DNA of 64,000 nt from Diprion similis (lineage: Eukaryota; Arthropoda; Insecta; Hymenoptera; Diprionidae): assembly GCF_021155765.1 (NCBI RefSeq), contig NC_060105.1:248001-312000 (forward strand). The letters run 5' to 3'. How positions within the stretch are numbered: the stretch's first letter is position 1; every line of letters starts with the position of its first letter. Below, piece after piece: positions 17,639-28,889 of this stretch. Made by a program: the position numbers and the translations under genes. Below the pieces are notes generated by a model. It saw nothing but the letters and a program-made list of their open reading frames with translations, was not told the DNA's origin and ran no database searches.

Positions 17639-17671
17639 AGACCACGAAAAAATGGCAGCCAGGTCCAAAAA
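17639..17671 (+). CDS. Orphan candidate first coding exon (MAARSKN...)
   Basis: A start codon at 17652 in a good context (AAAAAATGG) encodes MAARSKN and is followed directly by a strong donor, GTAAGT. A CAG acceptor sits just before 17639, so this could be a small internal or first coding exon. About 350 bp on, an acceptor (TTTCAG at about 18037) leads in phase 0 to a frame starting IFIEWMVAVSVTQYFT that reaches a GTACGT donor near 18138. I do not recognise the protein. The exon might belong to an unidentified gene continuing downstream, or be a chance arrangement. Confidence 0.25.
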
Positions 17672-17789
17672 TGTAAGTTAAATTGCTTTCGAATGCCCAC
17701 TTTTAGATTCATCATACTCGACCTATAATAGACATATTAGATTCAATGAAAAATTGTATAGATATATGAATGTGTAAGACAAAGGTCCG

Positions 17790-17925
17790 AACCCTTACGT
17801 ACAAAAAACCCTCAATTCAGGGGTGAATTCTTACCCCCAACTCATTAATAATGCTGCATTCCCATAAGAAAAAAGTTGACGACGAAGTCACGAATTTACC
17901 CCCAAGTTGGGGGCTTTTTTCGTAA
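17790..17925. repeat. Short imperfect inverted repeat
   Basis: CTTACGTACAAAAAACCCTC near 17796 and GGGGGCTTTTTTCGTAAG near 17908 are imperfect reverse complements, with a second inverted pair of CCCCCAA / TTGGGGG in between. This is probably a short palindromic element remnant. Confidence 0.45.
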
Positions 17926-18900
17926 GTGCGCGGCGAGACGCTACGTAAATACATACGACCGGGGGCTTCGATCGAGGGATTCGGCGCTTCGCAGTTCGTA
18001 AAGAAGCAGGACATAAAAAACTGTTTTGAAATTTCAGATATTTATTGAATGGATGGTTGCGGTGAGCGTCACTCAATATTTTACTACAATCTCATTGTCC
18101 ACGAAAAGTTTACTATTCTATTTGGAATCAAGGCGTACGTAATAAGATCTGCCAAGATTTGAATAATCATATCTCTCTCCGGATCGGGCATAATTCATAC
18201 GGAGTGACGGATTTTATTTTACATACATACATGGGTAAAATACGTGAGCCTGTTGAATATAAATTGCCCGTGTAACAGACATTTTCCGTTTCTCAGATTT
18301 TATGAATGCTCTAGCAACGCGTAAGTTTTGTTTTCACAACAGAACGTTGCTTGGCTCTTCGTTGTTCAAGATGCAGTTTCTTGTTTAGCTAGAAATTAAA
18401 TTGGTTCAATTAATTTACGTGATTAAAAAGAACTCTAAAATCGACGAACCTTATTTGGATTCTGTTTGGCTCACCAACGATACTTCGATTCAGAGATTCA
18501 AAAGTTCAAACTCTCGGACGATTTTACAGGAGCTACGTCACCAGCATAAGTGAGTAAAAACCGCATCAATAATTTTTATTTCTTGAGTCCATACTCGATC
18601 CTGCATGTACGTATTCTTATTCCGATATGTGCTATTATTTGCGCAAGACGCCAAGGCAATAACAATGTTGTTGACAAAAAGTTCAATCAATTTCGTATTT
18701 TTCCGAATTGAAATTTGTAATTATCTAAATTTACAAAACTCGAACACACAGCCGAGGTTTAATTATTATAATGCTATCCGGACAGGAATTAATAATAAGT
18801 TGAAGAATCGAGTAATAAGTATTTATTCTTGTACTTTTTTTTTATTAATACCTTATATCAAATCTGTATATGACAATTAAAACATCACATCGTTAATTTT

Positions 18901-19323
18901 ACAGTGTGGCCCAAAAAAACCGGACCGATTTAAAAGGTGAATAAATTTCGAACGCGTTCACTGATTTCACTTCATTACTTGCTGAGATACACGCTCTTGA
19001 AAAACGGGGTTTGGAAAGTCACTGGGAGGATGAAAAAAATAGTATTAAAGAATGTTCAACTTACATCAATATTACAAGAACCGTTTCATGTTGTGTAAAC
19101 AGAATCTAGGAGAATTGCTAAAATACCAGAGTCAAACTTCGAATCACTATTTAAAATGGAAACTGACAATAAGTCGAACATTCTTTAATGTCAATTTTTT
19201 TCATCGAAACGAAAGGTTTATTCTTTTAATTTCGAGCAAAGAAAAGTTTTTGAAATTCGGTCGACGCGTTCGAATTTTATTCACGTTTAGATTGGGTTCG
19301 GTTTTTTTTGGCCCACCCTGTAT
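18901..19323. repeat. MITE-like element with long terminal inverted repeats
   Basis: The left end CAGTGTGGCCCAAAAAAACC and right end GGTTTTTTTTGGCCCACCCTG-type sequence (about 19299-19321) are inverted. The similarity continues inward through the shared TCGAACGCG / CGCGTTCGA block. TA lies at both boundaries, as expected for a Tc1/mariner-type target site. The internal 98-codon open frame is a by-product; there is no DDE transposase signature, so the element is non-autonomous. Confidence 0.7.
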
Positions 19324-19329
19324 ACGTAT

Positions 19330-20265
19330 ATACGTTGTAAAAAGTTAAAAAATATTTCCCAGCGATTACTATTTTCGACAGTCGTCATTTCGATACTTCG
19401 TATACATACAGCTTTATTGTCTATAACATTTTCAGTACAGGTAAAGTGGGGACAATTTACCCTGCAACGTGCTACAATGTGAAATTTGAGATATATTTTA
19501 CACGGGTTTTTGACCAATGATATGTAACACAACGCCAATGATCCATTCCTGCCATTTCCATGCAAATTCTATCTCTCAGATGAATTATTGAATTGCTTAT
19601 TGGACAATCAGAGTACCGGAATACATTCGACTGATTGTGAGGATTAGTACCCCACAGTTTATGACAGGCGAGGCGCCTAGAGGGAATTGCACTTTTCTGC
19701 AATAATTGGCTAAATTCGTGAAAACGTTACATTAATGAATCTGTAAATGCAGAGGACTGTAATCAACTTTGCGACCGATCGATCAATCACTAAAATTTAT
19801 CTAGTATTGGCAATGTTCGCTATATTCAGTCAATGCACCATACAAGTGCAGTATGCAGATTTGACTTTTTACGTCTCTTGCTTTCGGGTTTTTACACGAG
19901 TGCAGCACGCAGTAGACTACGTTTTTCATATCAAAGGCGCTATTCTACAAACAGGGAGTATTAGGGAGATTGGATTTATCCTACTAGCATGCTTCACTCA
20001 ATGTTCATTGTAACGTGTATAAGGGAATTACAATATTACTGTCAATATAATATAGTTATAATTCTAGAGTGGACGAAAGTTGAAAGCAGTTCCTTTAATA
20101 AAAGTTTAATATCTTTATTACGAATAATTTGTTCGTTTTAAACCCAGATTGGAAATGCAATACCTGTAATTAACGAGCTTTCGCATAAATTAATAAAAAA
20201 TTGACAAAAAAGATTCATTTTTTGGTTAAGATTATTCATAGCAATCTTTCGAGCATTTCTGAAAA
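19330..20265. other. Intergenic DNA; possible distal poly(A) region of the Cache/EGF gene
   Basis: No gene recognised. An 88-codon plus-strand frame at 19747-20013 has hydrophobic stretches but no family resemblance. On the minus strand an AATAAA (plus-strand TTTATT at 20114-20119) could end the transcript of the Cache/EGF gene, which would place the 115-bp tandem repeats in its 3' UTR. Confidence 0.35.
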
Positions 20266-20269
20266 CTGT

Positions 20270-20862
20270 TTATAGTATCAGTCGAGTAATTCCTAAAATT
20301 GCTTGCAATAATACGATGTTGCAAGTCCAACTACGTATCGTAGTTCTGTATGTGTATATTCTTATAAAGGTATGGACGGATTATACTATTCAGATCTGTA
20401 ATTTATCTTAAAATTCCTTGAAATAATATGATGCCTCCAGTCCAACTATGTATTAAAATTCTGTATATATATTTTCTTACGAAGCTACGGACGGATTATA
20501 CTATTCAGATCTGTAATTTATCTTAAAATTCCTTGGAATAATATGATGCCTCCAGTCCAACTATGTATTACAATTCTGTATATGTATTTTCTTACGAAGC
20601 TACGGACGGATTATACTATTCAGATCTGTAATTTACCTTAAAATTCCTTGCAATAATATGATGTCGCAAGTCTAACTATGTATTATAATTCTGTATATGC
20701 ATTTTCTTACGAAGCTACGGACGGATTATACTATTCAGATCTGTAATTTACCTTAAAATTCCTTGCAATAATATGATGTCGCAAGTCTAACTATGTATTA
20801 TAATTCTGTATATGCATTTTCTTACGAAGCTACGGACGGATTATGCTATTCAGATTTATAAA
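20270..20862. repeat. Tandem repeat, 115-bp period, about five copies
   Basis: The landmark GGACGGATTATACTATTCAG begins at 20374, 20489, 20604, 20719 and, with one change, 20834: exactly 115 bp apart each time. Copies 2-5 are nearly identical, while the first (leftmost) is more diverged. Each contains CTTAAAATTCCTTG and a TATGTATTA-rich block. It is a minisatellite about 50 bp downstream of the stop codon of the minus-strand Cache/EGF gene. Confidence 0.9.
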
Positions 20863-20911
20863 ATGGAGGTACAAAAAAATAGAAGTTGATACAAATTTAC
20901 AAATGGTCGCC

Positions 20912-23900
20912 TTATCTGTGGTGCAGTCTATAAAACAGACCAATTACCGTCAGAAGCAGTAACCAACTTGCTTGGATCGAAGTAGCACCCGCTAGACGAC
21001 ACTTAAACATGTCGTATCTGCAAGCAAAAGCCCATATTAACGTAAAACTTTTCAAATTTTATATTTTTGCTTCATACCGTCAACAGGATCTCCATCGCGC
21101 CGCTTACCTGGTTTCCTTATCATTACCAATATTGTTGAATTCTGCTTCTACCAGCTGTCCGTCATAATACGTTATCAGATCCTCAAATGGGTATTCGTAT
21201 CCTTGCTTACACTCGCATTTATAGCCTCCAGTGTCAAAACCGCGGCCGAGAAGCGGAACACACTAGAATATTTTCAATCGGTACTCAAACAATTACGTCA
21301 CTGCCTAGTTATGTCCCAGATGGAAAAAGTTTTATATAACAAGAGTAAGTTAACGCCTCAAAAATATGATGCTCTTGCTGGGTGAAGAGTATAATTTTTT
21401 CAAGCTATTGATTTCAACTATGACATTCACCAACATGTAAATACTATCTACAGAGATTACTTATTTGCAAATGAATTACATCCTCGAAAAAGTTAATGCC
21501 AGAATATAATATGAACTACACAATCTTCTAGACACATGAATAGTGTGTCCAAAAGGAATATGAGAGAGACTTACGTATGATGTTTTCCTGTCACATTTAT
21601 GTGTGCCTTTGAAGGCATTGGGAACGTAGAATTTATCATCACATTGATTAATATCTAGCTGAAGCAAGTCCATGGTAACAGCCACAACACCCCTGTAAGT
21701 GTCCCGATATTAAATACAACGTTTTCTTCCTTCCTCTTTTATCATTGAACTGGTTCTTTAGCCAGACTATCTCACACTAGATTTACATACACAGGCTTAT
21801 AGCCTACCCATATACACTTCAATACTCACTTGAATTCCAGTTTGTCTTTCAAGTTGTCCCAGCCGAAAAACGGTGATGCATAGGTGATTACCCATTTCTT
21901 CACTTTGCCGTTACAATCGAAATAGGGAGCGGTCCAATGGCCATGTTTCAGGTTTGCTGCCCTATACAGACACACCCGAGCCATCCCCGTACATTAGAAT
22001 AAATTACACATAAGAGATGAAGCTGACCCTTCTTCTGAATCATAATCTTCTTAGTTCCCATTCTTTACTCAAGCCTGCTTCAGAAGCATTGGCAATATTT
22101 GCTCATATTATCAAAGGTCTACAAGCATAAGAGACACTACGTTCTTAGATCTAGTTGTATATCAATTTGTTGTTTCTTTAACATTTTCTATTACTTCCTT
22201 TGAAACTGGCAAACAATTTTGGATGATTAAATTCTAAGTGAAGCCAGACTGAATATCAACAAGTTGGATGTCAGAAAAATGGTCAGCAGGTACTTTTATT
22301 TTTTAAATCATTCTATTTGTGAATCCTTCGACTTTTGAAATGTACCACTACACTTATAAGTTCAACTCTACTATTTTCTTACCTGTAAAAATTAGGGTAG
22401 TGTTCGTATTTTTTCAAATACTCTCCTGTTTCATTGAATCGAATCTTGATCTTCATGTAATATTTTTCCAGCTCCTCAAAGTTAGTTGCCCAGCGTTGTT
22501 TAAGAAATTTGAACCAAGGCTTGTTAGTGTAAACTTCGTCTATAATTATTTGGGAATATATGAACAGGTTATTATTTATTCAACAATATCTCATCTCTAA
22601 TATTGTGTACGTATCAGCTTAAACAGATTGAATTTTTTGGGACAGTTGGAGGATTGAAGAACCTTTTGTACCCAGCAATGTTAGGTGGTTTTACTCCTCT
22701 GCAGGTAAACCAGACATAAGGCTCAATTATCAGGCTAGCATACTTGATCCATGCCCCAGGGGCATAAGATAACTATGTGTCTGTGTTAACAAGCCCTGCT
22801 GTAAACGTATCATATTGATTAGCCACACTTTTTTCATACCTGTGTCATTCAGCCTGGCCAGATCCTCAACTTTGAACTTTCTGCTATTGAGCTCGGCCTT
22901 GTACACATAAGGGGCAAAGAAGGTTCGATTGGTAAATTTGTTACGTTCCCAATAAGTACCAGCTGACCAGATTTTGGTGTCTCCCAGCGCCATAGCTAGA
23001 GTTTCGCCGATCATTTGATCTTCAGTCAAAGGACGATCTGCCACCCTCTTGCCAGAATAAACTTCCTTAGGGTCTGATACTTGGAGAAATGCACTGATGA
23101 AGTTAGCTAATCTAGCTGCCATTTTTGCTTCATTCTCAAAGAATTCTTCTGCTTTAAAGCTAATGTCTCCATGCAAATTCAAATCATGTTGAGTAAAACT
23201 AAAAATGAAGGATCAATGACTTGAGTATCTGTACAAGTATACCTGTTGAAAATAATTCATTACTGAGATTTTCAATTATGAGATATTGAACGGATACATA
23301 CTTCTTACAGGTCTTTGGATTGACGCTGCGAATGAATTTTAAAGCTTGATCAATATTCATTTTTTCAGTGTGCAGTGAAGCTGGGCCAGTTGTATAATTT
23401 CGATACTCATAAAATCGTTCAAGGTATTTCTCTTTCATGTATGGCGTTGCCTTCTCCCATAGTATAGGCATTTTTTGAACCCCTGAACAGTTTTCACGAA
23501 TTACCAGCATATAGCGTTACACAAACGAAAAGATCTTCATATATAGTGGTGAAGAATATTAGATATTTACGTACATCCAATCTTGGTACAATCAAATCCG
23601 TTGTAATACTGCTCCGACGTAGCTCTCTCAACTATCTCACCATGATAAGGTCTTCTAACCACAGTCGGCAGTCTAGACCCAGGCTTACAGCGGCATTGAT
23701 AGCCACCTCTCCTGAAGCCCCATCCATGTAGCGGTTCGCACTGAAAATTAAACACAAATTATTTAGTGATGTTCAGTAATGGATACCCTCATACTTTGGC
23801 TGGAAAATAGATAAAGAAGACTAGTCCTGCGTAAGTTTTTGTAAACTTACACTGAGCTTTAGGTTAGAGTTAGAGTGTTTTAGACGAGTAATAATCTGCA

Positions 23901-25837
23901 CATACATACCTCAGTAGTTTCTTTCTTACACCTTGCTGTGTTTGCAAATCTGTTCGGACCACTATTTCCTTGGCCCTTCGGACATTGATTTATATCTATC
24001 CTTTCAAAATCCATTTCAAGAACTGCAATTGCGGTATACCTGGAGAAAGTAATATGATAAAAAATTGATTAGTCCTACATACATTTGATTGTAAATCTTT
24101 GTTTCATTTTGTTCATAGATAAGCTTTTATTAATGGTGAAAAATAGTGTTTTGTGTGTATAATGGCAAGAACTTCAGTTCTTGGGAGCACTGATTTGCTT
24201 GAAACGCATTTCATTTATACTTGATAATAATAAGTGTAGCCTTACGACCTTGTGATTACTGATTAAAGTAACCGCGATGACCTACTTTTTTTTTTTTTAG
24301 CACCATGCATTAAAAATAGTAAATAATATCGACCTGTGATCATATTAAATAATCACAGAATCAAAAGAAGGTAACCGGAGATGGAGAAAAACACATCACC
24401 GGGCTCAGCTTGTTGAATAGCGTTATATACAGATTATAAGTAGTATCTAGTTATCGATCTTGAGAAGGTAGTGGCCCCATGTGCGCATAAAATAGGGGTC
24501 TCTTGAGTCCATGCAAAGTACCAACAAATAAAACTCACACGAGTCAAGAAATCCCTATATGCGCTTATGCTACAAATCCTATTTTCTGTGCCATCTTTTG
24601 CCAAAAACAACACAATAATCTTGGTTTGTTCAAGCAAATGGACTCCTTAACTCCTGTGAGTCAACTAGACTTTTAAGCACTATAGTGCTCATAAAAACTA
24701 CAAAGTACTCGAGTTGTTGACAGAGGTAATGCGGAAATTATAACATGTGCTTGTGCGTCATTCTTACGTTGGATATTCAATATGTCTGAATTGGGTATGC
24801 CTGGGGTAAATATCAACAATGGGTACAACTGCGGCCACCAGCCAACGATTTGACCGGCCACAATCAAAGTACGGCCGAGTCCATTTAACTGGCCCAGGAT
24901 ATTCATCGGCACCTAAAACCAATCCGATTCTCGTCATAAAACAATGTGTGCATATTTTTGACAAGTCAAACAATTTCTTTTAAAAGCGAATATTTGTACC
25001 TCGGGGGCCATGAAATGTGAAAGTCTCGTTGGTGTTATTTGCATATCTGATTTCGACCTGATAGGTAGTTTTTGTATCATGTCTTTTGTCAACATTGTCT
25101 GGAAGCCATTTTTTGTACCTGTAACAACGAATCAGGTGGTCAAAAAAAGTCAAAAGACATTACATGGGTTGTGTATTAGGAGGATCGGCTCACCATTCAT
25201 TTATTCGATAATAATCAGTAGTATAATCGTGGCTGAGACTATCAGCGGGAAAAGCTCCGAGATCTTGAACAGTGAAGGTATTTCTGGTCGATATTCGCTC
25301 AAGATGAATCGGGTCATTGAAATCGTCAGCTCTGAAAGTTCTTGGAGCGAATCTGGGCATAGTTTTATTAAAGAACCCTCGATAAGATGGGGAGTATGAG
25401 GTGTTTGGAGCAAAGTAAATTGCTGAGGCATTGATATACGGATTGGCGGATACATCTGCTACGGTTGATAAGAAGTAGTACATCATTCCTGGATCGTACG
25501 TGTCGTTTATCGCGGGTCGTATGAAACGCGACTGCAGTATGTAACTCCAGTAAAACGATCTGCTCAGTGCCATATTCTGCAGGTGAAGCAAAGCTGTTCT
25601 GTTTGGGAATACTGGGTTTATGTTGATGTCCTTGATGTCCGGTAAATGCGATACCGCATCCTCGGGAAGGTACAAATCTCCGACATGCTGAATCGGGCAG
25701 TTTTCGATGGTAACCTGATCCATTCGCCGACGAATTTCGTCAAACTCGTCGCGCGCCTGCCATTCGTACTGACCGACAACGCCCAGCAGCGACGGGCACG
25801 CGATCAAAAAAGTCGCCCACACTACTGTCAACCACAT
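20912..25837 (-). CDS. Tandem Cache/EGF-like extracellular protein (GPR158/CG31760 ectodomain-like, no 7TM)
   Basis: Twelve exons (25837-25194, 25118-25000, 24912-24768, 24039-23910, 23740-23575, 23482-23302, 23198-22840, 22539-22383, 21961-21830, 21692-21575, 21262-21108, 21017-20912) sum to 2412 nt, giving 803 residues with every splice phase consistent. Residues 1-22 form a signal peptide. Module 1 (to about 401) holds a Cache-like domain with WYKKWLPD, TRPYFDC and DINQC, then an EGF-like unit (GWGFRRGGYQCRCKPG ... FDC). Module 2 (about 405-775) repeats this order: NKPWFKFL, TAPYFDC, DINQC, then LGRGFDTGGYKCECKQGYEY ... FKC. The last exon ends in a hydrophobic segment (SWLLLLTVIGLFY) plus six residues, fitting a GPI signal or a single membrane span. 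By resemblance the modules match the ligand-binding ectodomain of GPR158-type class C receptors, but no seven-helix domain exists. Ligand and role are unknown; several NxS/T glycosylation sites support extracellular exposure. Confidence 0.85.
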
Positions 25838-28800
25838 TTTACGATTCTACACCAGAACGCTGTACAATTTTAGTTACGATTGTTGCTCCTACTTTTATTG
25901 TTATATTATCTGTCGTTACCCAAAATAATATCACTATTACTACTATATATTTAAGTCTTGACCAACGTAATAATACGTAAAATTTATTCTACGTCTTCGA
26001 CATAATGTAATGCCAGATTTCTCATAATCACCACGACCGACCGACCAACGTCCAATATTTAATTTAACTTCAATGCCATTGTATACACTTTATACGGAAA
26101 ATCTTTCACGCCCACGAAATTAACGTCCGCACCTCGGTCCACACGATGATACGTAAACGGACGGACGCACGACGGACGGACTACACTGGATCTGATAAAT
26201 GAAGGGAGGAGGGGGCTGTGGCTACGCCAGAGACACGACGACGCGCCTAACCGCTACTAACGGCAGAAGCAACAGAATGCAAACTGTACAGGTACACAAA
26301 GCGTTGCGTTAACCCGGGCCCTTCCCGCGCCTTTCGAACTTACGCTACGTGTACAGCTATAATTAACGCGGTTCAGATCCACTATGTAGCAGGAATTTAA
26401 TTTCGCATAAGCATAGTTGGTAAAGCTGATCTACTCATCGCACAGAGGTACACATAACTTATACCTATGTCAGTGACTCATCGTCGATGGCATTTAGTCA
26501 TCGGCCTTAATAGGTATAACATAGCCATAGCACACCCTATAGGTATAATGTAACGCGATTTGTAACTGGTGCAGTTTGTGTTCGTGTGAATTCATAGGTC
26601 GTTATCTGTATGATGCATGCAATATCAGAGGAAATATGGTATAATGGGCATTCCTTCGTGACATTCGATTCTCTCGTGAAAATAAAATATAATTAAGTCA
26701 CGTGCGGCTTAGACGCCAGGCTAAACCAGTTACAGAATATGCCGTGGTTACTCGATAGATGAACGACGGTAGCTGTGCTGTACGCCTGCCGTGCGTGTCA
26801 CGTACGTAGCTATACTTATGTGTGTGAGACTCACGCCTCATCATAAGGGTTTTCGGCGGTGCCTGTAGTTCGAATAGAAACAAGCATGGTGTAAATTATA
26901 ATACATACATCCGTACAGGCTAATCAAGCTTGACTTTTCTACTCGCGTTAGTACATTAAGTGCGTACGCACAGTTCCCGAAGTCAAGATCGCGAAAAAAT
27001 GACTCAATAGTAACAGGTGTTGTCTTCGTAAAGCAACAAGTGTAGAGCTGCACCCCATATAGTGCAAGACTCGGAAAGGGCTCCCTGATAACTTATTTTT
27101 TTAACCCCTAATGTCTGAAGACTACAATGGCAGATGTTAGGCCAAAGCTCATCTCTATGTAGGAACTCTCTGTGAATGAACATGGAGTTTCCTCGACACC
27201 TTTGACAACGGAGAGATCAGTGAGACGTGCCAAGGACCTTCCATTGCGTTTTGCGATGAGCTTCTTGGAGTTTAACTGGTCTGTTCTGTACTGCATGCAT
27301 GCGCTGTCGCAACAAATCTGAAATTACGCGATCCTGACCTCCATTTCGTATTGCGTGAAAAAGTACGAGTAACATACTCTTGTTATATGAAGGATCGTGT
27401 GTAATAAGGAGGTAACGGACTTTTTGCCTCGCATATTTGCAATATTAGTCTTCGGCTCCTATGCGTGATCACCTACGACTCATATAGCACACTTACGCTT
27501 GGCCTGAAAAGACCGAGTTTGCTTTCCTGTTACACGATATATTATTTTCGGCATTGAAATGATTCAAGTTTTTCTCAATTCTATCAGTATTAGAATATGT
27601 ACGTTTACATTGTACAAAAAATAGACTGTTTCTTTGTTCTTTGTTCCCTTCTCCACATCTTACTGGTACTCCGCACCTCACAAGCAGATTGTACTTCGCC
27701 GTCGCTGGCTAGTGCGACACTTTCATTCGTGTATATTTGATAATAATTTGGATCAAGTTATACAGAGATAAACATCGCAGGAGGAATTTGAGTTGGCAAA
27801 ATTAGGTATAACGTGTCCGGAAAGAGAATCGGAACAAGAGTGATCTGCTCACTGGTGTTCAAAATTCGAAGTAATGACTGTCGCGTATCAGCTCATCGTT
27901 TTAGACCAATTACACGAAAATCAAAGTAGACAAGTCTTGGCATATCTGTTATGTTTTCATTGAAGTGACTAAACGATTAGCTGTTGTATCGGTCTTGAAC
28001 ACCATGTTGCTGAAACACGCATCCATTTTCAATCCTAATTGACAGTACCTTTTTTGTAGTATTCGATAAATCACGCGGATATTAATACAATGAGGATGCC
28101 GTGAAACGCGCCTTTTGAACCATTCGAGGTGCCTGCGTGTTGTGCCACACAATGTGTTGTAAGTCGGTCCCATCATTGTATAAGCTCAAGAAGCCTACTT
28201 CACCGAAACCTCACAGCATATTCGCCAAATGTATGAACTTGTGAGACCAGCTCACGGTAAGAAACACGAATTTCGCGCGTATTAGTACCGAATTTGAATA
28301 ACTCATACCAGGCGCAACAGCTGCAGGCAGATAACAATGCACAATCGTCAACGCTGCTCGTATATAACGTCCGGTGTACAGAGTTCGCACGGTGATATTG
28401 TATACCTAATGCGTGCGCGCGTATGTATAAGGGTATTATACCTACATAATTTGTGCGTGTACGTATATATATATATATGATACGTACACTTGGCTTGTTG
28501 GATGCTTACCGTGGCGACATGTTACACATCAGAGAAGTGGTAAAAATCCGACAAGCTACGTATCATACATACCGGGTCTGCGAGAAAACCATGAAAGTTG
28601 CCGGTGAAAAAAAATTCTGTAGAAAGTGATTATAAAATGCAATGTTATTCTTATGGCAAAATAAAAGGCTCGTGGGACAGCATAAGGAGTTGAGATAAAA
28701 ATCATAAAAATTAGGGAATCGTTTTCAACTTATTTGAAATCGATTTGGGGGCGGCAGGAAAAAATTCTTCCACATCCTGAATAAGGACCTGCACGCCAAT

Positions 28801-28852
28801 GTGTACGTTTATAATAACAATAACAATAATAGTAGTAGTAGTAGTAGTAGTA

Positions 28853-28889
<37 letters not shown>

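Noticed and set aside
22730..22840. Continuation of Cache/EGF exon 7 past GACACAG to a stop at LGHGSSMLA
   Set aside because: A GTATGA donor at 22839 joins in phase to the exon at 22539, giving LNDTDEVYTNKPWFKFL; the read-through sequence is best taken as intron.
27949..28176. Possible transposase remnant on the minus strand
   Set aside because: IRVIYRILQKRY is only loosely like a helix-turn-helix/transposase segment; no DDE residues or terminal repeats could be placed.
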